A stretch of DNA of 64,000 nt from an uncultured Dechloromonas sp. (GTDB lineage Bacteria > Pseudomonadota > Gammaproteobacteria > Burkholderiales > Rhodocyclaceae), in the NCBI RefSeq assembly GCF_945957265.1, contig NZ_CAMFKO010000001.1:124001-188000 (forward strand), given 5' to 3'. Numbering within the stretch: the stretch's first letter is position 1; the number at the start of each line of letters is the position of its first letter. Position numbers and translations under genes: made by a program. A model generated the notes under the pieces. The model was not told the origin of the DNA, ran no database searches, and saw only the letters and a list, made by a program, of their open reading frames with translations. Below are positions 43,541 to 52,100 of this stretch, piece by piece.

Positions 43541-45622
43541 ATGAACGACCCCCACCTGAAACCCCGTTTTCCGGCCGAAAACTATCTGAATCGGGAACTC
43601 GGACTCCTGGCATTCAATCGCCGCGTCCTGGCGCAGGCCCAGGATGAGCGCACCCCGCTGCTCGAACGCCTGCGCTTCCTGTGCATCGTCTCCAGCAACC
43701 TCGACGAATTCTTCGAGATCCGCGTCTCCGGCCTCAAGGAGCAGATCCGCGCCAATACCCCGGTGGTCACCACCGACGGCAAGACGGCACAGGAGGCCTT
43801 CCGCCTGGTTTCGGCCGAAGCGCACGCCATCGTCACCGAGCAGTACCAGCAGTTGAACGAAATCATCCTGCCGGCGCTGGCCGAGCAGGGCATCCGCTTC
43901 CTGCGCCGCTCGGGCTGGAACGAGGCGCAGCGCGAGTGGATCCGCGACTATTTCCACCGCGAGATGGTGCCGGTGCTGACCCCGATCGGGCTCGACCCGT
44001 CGCACCCTTTCCCGCGCGTGCTCAACAAGAGCCTGAACTTCGCCGTCGAACTCGAGGGCAAGGACGCCTTCGGCCGCAGCTCCAACGCCGCCATCGTCCA
44101 GGCGCCGCGCGTGCTGCCGCGCGTCATCCGGCTGCCCGAGGAGCTGGCCGGCTGCGAGTACGGCTTCGTCTTCCTGTCGTCGATCCTGCACGAGTTCGTC
44201 GGCGAGCTATTCACCGGCATGACCGTGCTCGGCTGCTACCAGTTCCGCGCCACCCGCAACTCCGACCTCTTCGTCGACGAGGAGGAAGTCACCAACCTGC
44301 GCACCAAGCTGCAGGGCGAACTGCCGCAGCGCCACTTCGGCAACGCCGTGCGCCTGGAGGTGGCCAACAACTGCTCGGAAGCGATGACCGCGTTCCTGCT
44401 CGCCCAGTTCGAACTGAAGCCGGTCGACCTCTATCGCGTCAACGGCCCGGTCAACCTGGTCCGCCTGATGCAGGTGCCGGACTGGGTGGAGCGCCCCGAC
44501 ATGAAATTCCGCCCCTTCGCGCCCGGCACCCCCAAAGGGCTGGCCAAGGGAGCGAACATTTTCGAGAGCATCCGCAAGAACGACATCCTGCTGCACCACC
44601 CCTACCAGTCCTTTGCGCCGGTCATCGAGCTGTTGAGCCAGGCGGCGACCGACCCGGCGGTGGTGGCCATCAAGATGACCGTGTACCGTACCGGCACCGA
44701 CTCGGTGCTGATGGAGTCGCTGATCCGCGCCGCGCAGAACGGCAAGGAAGTCACCGTCGTCGTCGAGCTGATGGCCCGCTTCGACGAGGAGGCCAACATC
44801 GGCTGGGCGACCAAGCTGGAACAGGTCGGCGCCCACGTCGTCTACGGCGTCGTCGGCTACAAGACGCACGCCAAGGCGCTGCTCATCGTCCGCCGCGAGG
44901 ATGGCGGCCTCAAGCGCTACGCCCACCTCGGCACCGGCAACTACCACCCGCGCACCGCCCGCCTCTATACCGACTTCGGCCTGATGACCGCCAACGACGA
45001 GGTCACCCGCGACGTCAGCGAGGTGTTCAAGCAGCTCACCGGCCTCGGCCAGGCGCGCACGCTCAAGCACCTGTGGCAGGCGCCGTTCACGCTGCAGCAG
45101 AACGTCGTCGCCGGCATCCTGGCCGAAGCGGAGATCGCCCGGGCCGGCGGCAAGGCGCGCATCGTCGCCAAGATGAACTCGCTGGTCGAGCCGGAAGTGA
45201 TCGACGCCATGTACCAGGCTTCGCAGGCCGGCGTCGACATCGACCTCATCGTGCGCGGCGTGTGCATGCTGCGCCCCGGCGTCAAGGGGCTGTCCGAGAA
45301 TATCCGCGTCCGTTCCATCATCGGTCGCTTCCTCGAGCACCATCGCATCTTCTACTTCCTGGCCGGCGGCAAGGAAACGGTCTACCTGTCCAGCGCCGAC
45401 TGGATGGAGCGCAACTTCTTCAAGCGCATCGAGCTGGCCTTCCCCATCCTCGACCCCAAGCTGAAGCGCCGCGTCATCACCGAAGGCCTCAAGTTCTACC
45501 TGGCCGACAACCAGCAGGGCTGGGAGATGAGCTGCCAGGGCATCTACCAGCGGCGCCGCTCGAGCCGCAGCAAACCGCACAACGCCCAGGGCGAACTGAT
45601 GGTCAACCTGGGAAATGCCTGA
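43541..45622 (+). CDS. ppk1: Polyphosphate kinase 1
   Basis: 693 aa, ATG 43541; the longer frame starts in the promoter. N domain with LNRELGLLAFNRRVL, then head domain, and two PLD-like catalytic halves. Catalytic His (autophosphorylated, equivalent to E. coli His435) is in AHLGTGNYHPRTARLYTDF; the second conserved His lies in RFLEHHRIFYF (equivalent to His592). SSADWMERN and VKGLSENIRVRS are also family marks. The enzyme makes polyphosphate from ATP. Length and motifs are complete. In Rhodocyclales polyphosphate is a major storage polymer. It is divergent from the chemoreceptor; no ppx gene is adjacent. Confidence 0.97.
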   Translation: MNDPHLKPRFPAENYLNRELGLLAFNRRVLAQAQDERTPLLERLRFLCIVSSNLDEFFEIRVSGLKEQIRANTPVVTTDGKTAQEAFRLVSAEAHAIVTEQYQQLNEIILPALAEQGIRFLRRSGWNEAQREWIRDYFHREMVPVLTPIGLDPSHPFPRVLNKSLNFAVELEGKDAFGRSSNAAIVQAPRVLPRVIRLPEELAGCEYGFVFLSSILHEFVGELFTGMTVLGCYQFRATRNSDLFVDEEEVTNLRTKLQGELPQRHFGNAVRLEVANNCSEAMTAFLLAQFELKPVDLYRVNGPVNLVRLMQVPDWVERPDMKFRPFAPGTPKGLAKGANIFESIRKNDILLHHPYQSFAPVIELLSQAATDPAVVAIKMTVYRTGTDSVLMESLIRAAQNGKEVTVVVELMARFDEEANIGWATKLEQVGAHVVYGVVGYKTHAKALLIVRREDGGLKRYAHLGTGNYHPRTARLYTDFGLMTANDEVTRDVSEVFKQLTGLGQARTLKHLWQAPFTLQQNVVAGILAEAEIARAGGKARIVAKMNSLVEPEVIDAMYQASQAGVDIDLIVRGVCMLRPGVKGLSENIRVRSIIGRFLEHHRIFYFLAGGKETVYLSSADWMERNFFKRIELAFPILDPKLKRRVITEGLKFYLADNQQGWEMSCQGIYQRRRSSRSKPHNAQGELMVNLGNA

Positions 45623-45691
45623 CGCCGGTCAGCCAAGCGGCGGGTGGCGCGTTAAGATAGCCACCTGCCCGATTGCCTGTCCCGCCACCCG

Positions 45692-46204
45692 ATGTCCCGC
45701 TCCCCATTGTTCCGTTTTCCGGTTGCCGCCGCTGTGCTCGCGGTTGCCGCCTGCTCCACCGCTCCGGCACCTGTGTACCGGACGGAAAACTTTGACGCGG
45801 AAACGCCCTACCAGTACCACAGCGACCTGCCGCCGCTGGTTCTCTGCGAGTACGGCAAGCGCGCCCTGCTCAGCCAGGCCTACGAGGTGGATTCCTCGGT
45901 GCCGAGCAACATCCGGGGCTCCAAGTTCTTCCAGCCGCAGGCCGAGCACCAGGTCCAGCTGCGCATCACGCTGACCTGCATGGGCACCGGGCGCGACACG
46001 ACGATCTACGCCAACGCCCTGCAGACCCGCTACGAACTGAAGGCGGGCGGCAGCAGCACCGGCCTGTCGGTGAGCGGGCTCGGTTCGATATCCGTCCCCT
46101 GGCCGACCGACAAGAATTCGCTGGTCAAGGTCGGCGAGGAAACCATCGCCGACGCCGAGTTCTATCGACGCCTCTTCGTTCTCATCGAAAACCTGGCCGA
46201 ATAG
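45692..46204 (+). CDS. Lipoprotein, probably DUF2242 family
   Basis: 170 aa, ATG 45692. Signal peptide with lipobox AVAAC (Cys about residue 21). The mature domain has LVLCEYGKRALLSQAYEV, FFQPQAEHQVQLRITLTC and DAEFYRRLFVLIENL. The two internal Cys are well placed for a disulfide. I take it as DUF2242, a betaproteobacterial lipoprotein family of unknown role; the assignment is from memory of the family pattern. It lies 69 nt after ppk1 and may be co-transcribed with it. Confidence 0.75.
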   Translation: MSRSPLFRFPVAAAVLAVAACSTAPAPVYRTENFDAETPYQYHSDLPPLVLCEYGKRALLSQAYEVDSSVPSNIRGSKFFQPQAEHQVQLRITLTCMGTGRDTTIYANALQTRYELKAGGSSTGLSVSGLGSISVPWPTDKNSLVKVGEETIADAEFYRRLFVLIENLAE

Positions 46205-46284
46205 GCTCGTCAGCGGCAGGCGCTTCCGGTTATAGTGACCGGACAGGAATACCCGCATCCCGCACGATCAGCATCCCGCCCACA

Positions 46285-47934
46285 ATGAATCCATTGCGCA
46301 TATTGCTGGCCGACGACAGCGTATCGGTCGGCAAATACATCAGCAACCTGCTCCGCGACAACGGCCACGCGGTCACCCATGTCCAGAGCGGCGAGGAGGC
46401 CATTGCCGCCTTCCACGAAGCACCGCCGGAACTCGTCCTGATGGATATCGAGATGCCCGGCATGGGCGGGCTCGAAGCGATCAAGAAGATACGCAAGATC
46501 CTGCTTCCGGTCCGCGTGCCGATCATCGTCATCACCAGCCATGCCGGCGAAGCCACCCTGCTCGACAGCTTCATGGCCGGCGCCGACGACTACCTGACCA
46601 AGCCGGTCGAACCCCTGCAGCTCGACATCCGCATCCAGGCCATGATGCGGATCGTCTCGGCCCAGCGCTCCACCGCCGCGATGGTCGACAACGTGATGGA
46701 AGGCATCATCCGCATCGACCGCGTCGGCCGGATCACCGCCTTCAACAAGGCCGCCGAGACCATCTTCGGCTACACCCCGGGCGAAGTCCTGGGCCACAAC
46801 GTCAAGATGCTGATGCCCAACCCGGACCGCGACAGGCACGACGAATACATCGGCAACCATGTCGCCACCGGCGAACGCAAGATCATCGGCAAGGGACGCG
46901 AGGTGGTCGGCCTGCGCAAGAACGGCGAGACCTTCCCCATGCACCTCGGCGTCAGCGAAGCCGAAACCCCCGACGACCGCTTCTTCATCGGCGTGGTGCG
47001 CGACCTCACGATCGAGAAAGCGCTGCGTTCCAAGCTGGCCGAAAGCCGCAACTTCCTGGCCGACGTGATCGAGAACATCCCCTCGGTCACCTACGTCAAG
47101 AACCGCCAGGGCCGCAAGCTGCTGGTCAACCGGAAGTACGAGGAAGTCACCGGGAAGCTTCGCGAGCAGGTTCTCGGCAAGCTCGACAGCGAAATCTACG
47201 CCCCCGCCGAAGCCGAGGCCTATCGCGTCAGCGACCTCGAGGTCATGCGCAGCGGCCAGGCGCTGCAGGTCGAAGAATCGCTATCGACCGCCGACGGTGA
47301 AAAATACTTCCTGTCGGTGAAATTCCCGACGCGCAATCCGGCCGGCGAAATCACCGGCATCTGCGGCATCTCCACCGACATCACGCAGATCAAGCACTAC
47401 CAGCGCGAACTCGAGCGCCTGTCGCAATACGACGAACTGACGGGGCTGTTCAACCGCCGCCACTTCATGAGCCTGGCCAGGCACGAGTTGAGCCGCAGCG
47501 CCCGTTACGGCGGTGAGCTGTCGCTGCTGATGCTGGACGTCGATCATTTCAAACGGGTCAACGATGACCACGGGCACCGCGCCGGCGACCTCGTGCTCGC
47601 GGCGCTAAGCCGGGAAATCCGCCAGGCCCTGCGCGAGACCGACATCCCCGGGCGCCTGGGCGGCGAAGAGTTCGCGGTGCTGCTGCCGGAAACCGGCGCC
47701 GAGCAGGCGCAACAGGTCGCCGAGCGGCTCAGGCAGGCGGTTGCCGGCAAAACCATCGACATCGGTGACGAAAAGCGGCTCGCCTGCACGATATCGATCG
47801 GCGTGGCGGCCAAGCCGGCGGGGCCGTCGGCCGACCTGGAGAACCTGCTGCACCGGGCGGACACGGCGCTGTACGCGGCCAAGAACGCCGGCCGCGACCG
47901 GGTCGTCAGCGCCGGCTTCGATCGTCCGGCGTAA
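46285..47934 (+). CDS. Response regulator diguanylate cyclase (REC-PAS-PAS-GGDEF)
   Basis: 549 aa, ATG 46285; TATAGT at 46231-46236 is a possible -10. Receiver (1-120) with phospho-Asp in LMDIEMPGMGG and TKPVEPLQ. PAS1 (about 130-250) has the NKAAETIFGYTPGEVLG core and PAS2 (about 260-380) ends in GISTDITQIKHY. The GGDEF domain (about 385-545) has an intact GGEEF active site in RLGGEEFAVLLPE, with an RETD I-site five residues upstream, so it should make c-di-GMP under product inhibition. Its stop lies inside the antisense 58-aa gene. The cognate kinase is not adjacent. Confidence 0.95.
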   Translation: MNPLRILLADDSVSVGKYISNLLRDNGHAVTHVQSGEEAIAAFHEAPPELVLMDIEMPGMGGLEAIKKIRKILLPVRVPIIVITSHAGEATLLDSFMAGADDYLTKPVEPLQLDIRIQAMMRIVSAQRSTAAMVDNVMEGIIRIDRVGRITAFNKAAETIFGYTPGEVLGHNVKMLMPNPDRDRHDEYIGNHVATGERKIIGKGREVVGLRKNGETFPMHLGVSEAETPDDRFFIGVVRDLTIEKALRSKLAESRNFLADVIENIPSVTYVKNRQGRKLLVNRKYEEVTGKLREQVLGKLDSEIYAPAEAEAYRVSDLEVMRSGQALQVEESLSTADGEKYFLSVKFPTRNPAGEITGICGISTDITQIKHYQRELERLSQYDELTGLFNRRHFMSLARHELSRSARYGGELSLLMLDVDHFKRVNDDHGHRAGDLVLAALSREIRQALRETDIPGRLGGEEFAVLLPETGAEQAQQVAERLRQAVAGKTIDIGDEKRLACTISIGVAAKPAGPSADLENLLHRADTALYAAKNAGRDRVVSAGFDRPA

Positions 47935-48082
47935 GGAACAGGCCGACGCCCAGCGCGATCAAGGCCAGCGGCCACCACTTCCTGATCAGGGCGACCAGGT
48001 CGACCTCGAACAGGTCGAGATTGACGCCGAGCGCGATGGCGCCGATGACGATCAGGGCGATGGCGGCAAAATGGCCTTTCAT
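47906..48082 (-). CDS. Small LiaI/LiaF-like membrane protein
   Basis: 58 aa, missed by a minimum-length cut-off. ATG 48082 has GGAGAG 6 nt upstream; stop 47906-47908. Two hydrophobic helices: FAAIALIVIGAIALGVNL and ALIRKWWPLALIALGVGLFL. The RKWWPLALIALG segment is characteristic of the LiaI-LiaF-like TM region (DUF5668-type) found in envelope-stress proteins. It lies 16 nt downstream of relA on the same strand and overlaps the end of the convergent cyclase gene by 29 nt. Co-transcription with relA is likely. Function unknown. Confidence 0.75.
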   Translation of the reverse strand: MKGHFAAIALIVIGAIALGVNLDLFEVDLVALIRKWWPLALIALGVGLFLTPDDRSRR

Positions 48083-48098
48083 GCGGTCTCTCCGGTGA

Positions 48099-50321
48099 TC
48101 AGGCGCGGCGGACGCCGACCACGCCTTCGACTTCGTGGATCAGCGTCAGCGTGCGCTGCAACTGCTGCAGGTTGGTGATCTCGACGGTGAAGCTCATGTG
48201 CGCCTTGCCCTGTTTCGACTGGGTATTGACACCCACCACGTTGAGCTTCTCGCGGGTGAAGATTTCCGAGATGTCGCGCAGCAGGCCCTGGCGGTCATGG
48301 GCATCGACGACGATGTCGCAGGCGAAGACGCCGGTCGTCTGCACGCCCCAGTCGGTCTCGATGACGCGCTCGGGGTGCAGCGCCGCCAGGTTGGCGAAAT
48401 TGGGGCAATCCATGCGGTGGATCGAAATGCCCTTGCCGCGCGTGATGAAGCCCTGGATTTCGTCGGGCGGCGCCGGCTTGCAGCAGCGTGCGAGTTGCGT
48501 CAGCAGCTTGTCGACGCCGACGATCAGGATGCCCTGGTTGCCTTCCACCGGCTTGGCGGGCTTGGCCACCACCTCGTCGGGCAGCTGGGTCTCGGCGAGC
48601 AGGTCGCCGCCCTTGGCCACCGACTGGAACTGGCGCTGGTTGAGGTCGCCGCGCGCCGCCGCGATATAGAGGTCGTCGGACTTGGCGAAGCCCAGCTTGT
48701 GGGCCAGTTCCTCGATGTTCGCCCCGGTCTGCCCGGCCCGCTGCAATTCCTTGGCGATGATGCCGCGCCCTTCGGCCAGCGTTTCCTCCAGCGCCAGGTT
48801 GGAGAACCACGAGCGCACCTTGACCCGGGCGCTCTTGGTATGGATGTAGCCCAGGGTCGGGTTCAGCCAGTCGCGCGACGGCCCGCCATGCTTGGCGGTG
48901 ACGATCTCGACTTCCTGGCCGGTTTCCAGCGCCGTGTTGAGCGGCACCAGCTGGCCGCCGACCTTGGCGCCCCGGCAGCGGTGGCCGAGATCGGTATGCA
49001 CGCGGTAGGCGAAATCGACCGGCGTCGAGCCGGCCGGCAGGTCGACCACCTTGCCCTGCGGCGTGATGACGTAGATCGTCTCGTCGAGCGCCGCCTGCTT
49101 GTAGTGCTTGACCCAGTCCGAGCTGTCGGCGACTTCGTCCTTCCAGGTCAGCAGCTGGCGCAGCCAGGCGATCTTCTCGTCGTAGTCGTCCTCGTGCGTC
49201 CGCTTGCTGCCTTCCTTGTAGCGCCAGTGCGCGGCGACGCCGAGTTCGGCGTGCTTGTGCATGTCCCAGGTGCGGATCTGGATTTCCAGGCTGCGCCCGT
49301 CCGGGCAGCGCACCGCGGTATGCAGCGAGCGGTAGTAGTTGCCCTTGGGATTCGAGATGTAGTCGTCGAATTCCTTGGGAATCGGCAGCCACAGGTTGTG
49401 CACGATGCCCAGCGCGGTGTAGCAGTCCTTCAGGTCGTCGACGATGATGCGCAGGGCGCGCACGTCGTACACCTCGGAAAACTCGACGCCTTTCTTGCGC
49501 ATCTTGTTCCAGATGCTGTAGATGTGCTTCGGCCGGCCGTAGATCTCGGCATCCCGGACCCCGGCGGCTTCCAGCTCGCCACGAACCCGGGCCACCGCGT
49601 CGACGATGAACTGCTCGCGCTCGCTGCGCTTCTCGTCGAGCATCTTGGCGATTTTCTTGTAGGTGTCCGGGTGGATGAAGCGGAAGGAGAGGTCCTCCAG
49701 TTCCCACTTCAGTTCCCAGACGCCCAGCCGGTTGGCCAGCGGCGAATAGAGTTCCAGCGTCTCGCGCGCCACCTGCACGCGCAGTTCGTCCGGGTTGGCG
49801 GCATAGAAGCGCAGGGTCTGCGTCCGGCTGGCCAGGCGCAGCAGCACGACGCGGATATCCTCGACCATGGCCAGCAGCATCTTGCGCAGCACTTCCACCT
49901 GCGCCTTCATCTCGGTCGGATTGACCTCGCCGGCCTCGATGTTGGTCGCCACGAAACCCTTGGTGATCGGCCGCAGCTTGTTCAGGCGCGAGATGCCATG
50001 CACCAGGTGCGCCGCCGGCTTGCCGAAACGTTCCTCGATACGGGCGATGCCGTGCTCGTCGTGCGACGGAATGGCGAAGAGCACCGCCGCGATGCGCGAC
50101 TCGGCGTCGAGCTTGAGGCCGGCGATGATGACCGCCATGCCCAGGGCATGCGACCAGATGCGCTCGCCGCTGCCCAGCGTGCGGTCGCCATAGGTCTCCC
50201 AGGCATATTCGACGGCTCGCCTCAGACGCTCGGCGTCAGCCGCGGGAAGGCCCTCCGCCAGCGTGGCGAGGAACTGCTCGAAGTCGCTCAGCGCGGCGAC
50301 GGAATGGACGACGGAAACCAT
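48099..50321 (-). CDS. relA: (p)ppGpp synthetase RelA
   Basis: 740 aa, ATG 50321. Domains: pseudo-HD hydrolase (about 30-180), synthetase (about 240-370), TGS (about 405-470), helical and Zn-finger-like regions, ACT (about 660-735). The hydrolase HD motif reads LFAIPSHDEHG instead of LLHDVIEDT, so hydrolysis is probably lost. The synthetase keeps YGRPKHIYSIWNKM, EFDDYISNPK and SLHTAV plus AELGVAAHWRYKEG, giving an active RelA-type enzyme. TGS has VITPQGKVVDLPAGSTPVDFAYRVHTD and a Cys-rich segment (RCCKPAPPDEIQG). It produces the stringent alarmone when ribosomes stall. A SpoT is expected elsewhere. Confidence 0.95.
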   Translation of the reverse strand: MVSVVHSVAALSDFEQFLATLAEGLPAADAERLRRAVEYAWETYGDRTLGSGERIWSHALGMAVIIAGLKLDAESRIAAVLFAIPSHDEHGIARIEERFGKPAAHLVHGISRLNKLRPITKGFVATNIEAGEVNPTEMKAQVEVLRKMLLAMVEDIRVVLLRLASRTQTLRFYAANPDELRVQVARETLELYSPLANRLGVWELKWELEDLSFRFIHPDTYKKIAKMLDEKRSEREQFIVDAVARVRGELEAAGVRDAEIYGRPKHIYSIWNKMRKKGVEFSEVYDVRALRIIVDDLKDCYTALGIVHNLWLPIPKEFDDYISNPKGNYYRSLHTAVRCPDGRSLEIQIRTWDMHKHAELGVAAHWRYKEGSKRTHEDDYDEKIAWLRQLLTWKDEVADSSDWVKHYKQAALDETIYVITPQGKVVDLPAGSTPVDFAYRVHTDLGHRCRGAKVGGQLVPLNTALETGQEVEIVTAKHGGPSRDWLNPTLGYIHTKSARVKVRSWFSNLALEETLAEGRGIIAKELQRAGQTGANIEELAHKLGFAKSDDLYIAAARGDLNQRQFQSVAKGGDLLAETQLPDEVVAKPAKPVEGNQGILIVGVDKLLTQLARCCKPAPPDEIQGFITRGKGISIHRMDCPNFANLAALHPERVIETDWGVQTTGVFACDIVVDAHDRQGLLRDISEIFTREKLNVVGVNTQSKQGKAHMSFTVEITNLQQLQRTLTLIHEVEGVVGVRRA

Positions 50322-50329
50322 GGTTCGAC

Positions 50330-50335
50330 ATTATA
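50330..50335 (-). promoter_or_regulatory. -10 box giving a probable leaderless relA mRNA
   Basis: TATAAT on the minus strand ends 8 nt before the relA ATG at 50321 and no ribosome site is seen. Transcription would begin at about the start codon. Confidence 0.45.
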
Positions 50336-50418
50336 AGACCGATCCCCGGCCTGGCCATGCCGGGCCGCATAGATTTGCTCGCCGGACGCAGTGCGCCAAC
50401 GGCCTCGCCGCCTTCAGG

Positions 50419-50424
50419 CATAAT
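50419..50424 (+). promoter_or_regulatory. -10-like box close to EamA start
   Basis: CATAAT ends 9 nt before the ATG at 50434 with no ribosome site; predicted transcription start is near the start codon. Confidence 0.4.
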
Positions 50425-50433
50425 CCGCCGACC

Positions 50434-51318
50434 ATGCAAAAACTGTTCGCCAACCCCTACCTGCTGCTCACCCTGACCGTCCTGTTCTGGTCGGGCAACA
50501 TGGTTATCGGCCGCGGGGCGCGCGGCGACATTCCACCGCTGACCTTCGCCTTCTGGCGCTGGATGATCGCCTTCGTGCTGATCGCCCCCCTCGCCTACCC
50601 CCACCTCAAGACGCAATGGCCCCTGCTCAAGCGGGGCTGGAAACCCCTGCTCGTGCTGGGCATCCTCGGCGTCGGCGGCTACAACACCTTCGCCTACCTG
50701 GCCCTGCAGCACACCACGGCGACCAACGCGGCGCTGCTCAACTCCTTCGTGCCCATCGCCACCATCGCCATTTCGTGGGCCTTCCTCGGCAAGCACCTGC
50801 GTCCGGCGCAGGCGGTCGGCGTGCTCGTCTCGCTGGCCGGCGCGCTGACCATCGTGTCGCGCGGCGACCCGGGCGTGCTCGCCCACCTCAACCTCAACGT
50901 CGGGGACGTCTGGATGCTGGTCGCCGTGCTCGACTGGGCCATCTACACCGTCGCCCTCGCCTGGCGGCCGGCCGGCGTGCACCCCATGCTGATGCTCGGC
51001 AGCACCGTGGCGATCGGCCTCGCCGCGCTCGGCCCGGCCTATGCGTGGGAACTGTGGCAAGGGCGGCAGCTCAACGTGAATTGGGCCTCGCTGTCGGCCC
51101 TGGCCTATGTCGGCATCTTTCCCAGCTTCGTCGGCTACATTTTCTACAACAAGGGCGTGGCCGACGTCGGCGCCAACAAGGCCAGCCTGTTCATCCACCT
51201 CATGCCGGTCTTCGGAACGCTGCTCTCCTTCCTGTTCCTCGGCGAAATCCCGCTGTGGTTCCACTATCTCGGAATCGGCTTGATCTTCACCGGGATTTGG
51301 CTGACCATGAAACGATGA
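50434..51318 (+). CDS. EamA/DMT-superfamily transporter
   Basis: 294 aa, ATG 50434. Ten hydrophobic helices in two EamA repeats: LLLTLTVLFWSGNMVIGRGARG starts the first; VGDVWMLVAVLDWAIYTVAL starts the second. The first repeat contains ALQHTTATNAALLNSFVPIATI, and the second ends in KASLFIHLMPVFGTLLSFLFLGE, both standard for RhaT/YdcZ-like drug/metabolite exporters. Substrate unknown; many relatives export amino acids or metabolites. The stop overlaps the mtfA start, so mtfA is co-transcribed. Confidence 0.92.
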   Translation: MQKLFANPYLLLTLTVLFWSGNMVIGRGARGDIPPLTFAFWRWMIAFVLIAPLAYPHLKTQWPLLKRGWKPLLVLGILGVGGYNTFAYLALQHTTATNAALLNSFVPIATIAISWAFLGKHLRPAQAVGVLVSLAGALTIVSRGDPGVLAHLNLNVGDVWMLVAVLDWAIYTVALAWRPAGVHPMLMLGSTVAIGLAALGPAYAWELWQGRQLNVNWASLSALAYVGIFPSFVGYIFYNKGVADVGANKASLFIHLMPVFGTLLSFLFLGEIPLWFHYLGIGLIFTGIWLTMKR

Positions 51319-52100
51319 TCGGACTGCTCGACAAGCTGCGTGGCCGGAAACCCAGCCGTATTCCCGACGACCTGTGGGCGGCGATCGTCACGTCGATGCC
51401 TTTCCTCGAAATCCTCAGCCCGGCCGAGCAGGCGCAGCTCAAGGACATGGCCGAGGCTTTCCTCGGCAGCAAGGAATTCAGTACCGCCGGCGGCCTCGAA
51501 CTGAGCGACGAAATCTGCGTCTCGATCGCCGCCCAGGGCTGCCTGCCCATCCTCAAGCTCGGCCTGAGCGCCTACCGCGACTGGGTGGGCATCATCGTCT
51601 ACCCCGACGAATTCGTCGTTCGCCGCCATATCGAGGATGACAGCGGCGTCGTGCACGAGTACGACGACGTGCTCTCCGGCGAAGCCTGGGCGGGCGGCCC
51701 GCTGATCGTTTCCTGGCACGACGTGAAGATGGCCGGCGACGGCTACAACGTGGTCATCCACGAATTCGCCCACAAGCTGGACATGCTCAACGGCGACGCC
51801 GACGGCATGCCGTCGCTGCACAGCGGCATCGACGAGGGCAAGTGGCGCGAGACCTTCCTGGCCGCCTACGACGACTTCTGCCGGCGCGTGGACAGCGGCG
51901 AGGAGACGATCATCGACCCCTACGCCAGCGATACGCCCGGCGAGTTCTTCGCCGTGCTGTCGGAAAGCTTCTTCGAACTGCCGGATGTCGTCGCCGACGA
52001 ATACCCCGCGCTCTACGACCTCCTCGTCCGCTACTACCGTCAGGACCCGCTGGCGCGCCTGATGAAGGCGTCGAGGGCATCGAGCACCGCCGACTCCTGA
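51315..52100 (+). CDS. mtfA: MtfA-like zinc-dependent peptidase
   Basis: 261 aa, ATG 51315 overlapping the EamA stop. The M90-type metallopeptidase motif HEFAHKLDMLNG (HExxH) is present, with a downstream Glu in GEFFAVLSESFFE as third ligand. The N-terminus has LLDKLRGRKPSRIPDDLW, and LSDEICVSIAAQGCLPIL matches the MtfA family. E. coli MtfA binds the Mlc repressor and relieves repression of ptsG; orthologues in bacteria without Mlc have unknown targets. The last 61 nt overlap the convergent alpha/beta hydrolase gene. Confidence 0.9.
   Translation: MIGLLDKLRGRKPSRIPDDLWAAIVTSMPFLEILSPAEQAQLKDMAEAFLGSKEFSTAGGLELSDEICVSIAAQGCLPILKLGLSAYRDWVGIIVYPDEFVVRRHIEDDSGVVHEYDDVLSGEAWAGGPLIVSWHDVKMAGDGYNVVIHEFAHKLDMLNGDADGMPSLHSGIDEGKWRETFLAAYDDFCRRVDSGEETIIDPYASDTPGEFFAVLSESFFELPDVVADEYPALYDLLVRYYRQDPLARLMKASRASSTADS

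Noticed and set aside
48135-50336. 733-aa open frame on the plus strand
   Set aside because: Antisense to relA, which is complete with all domains.
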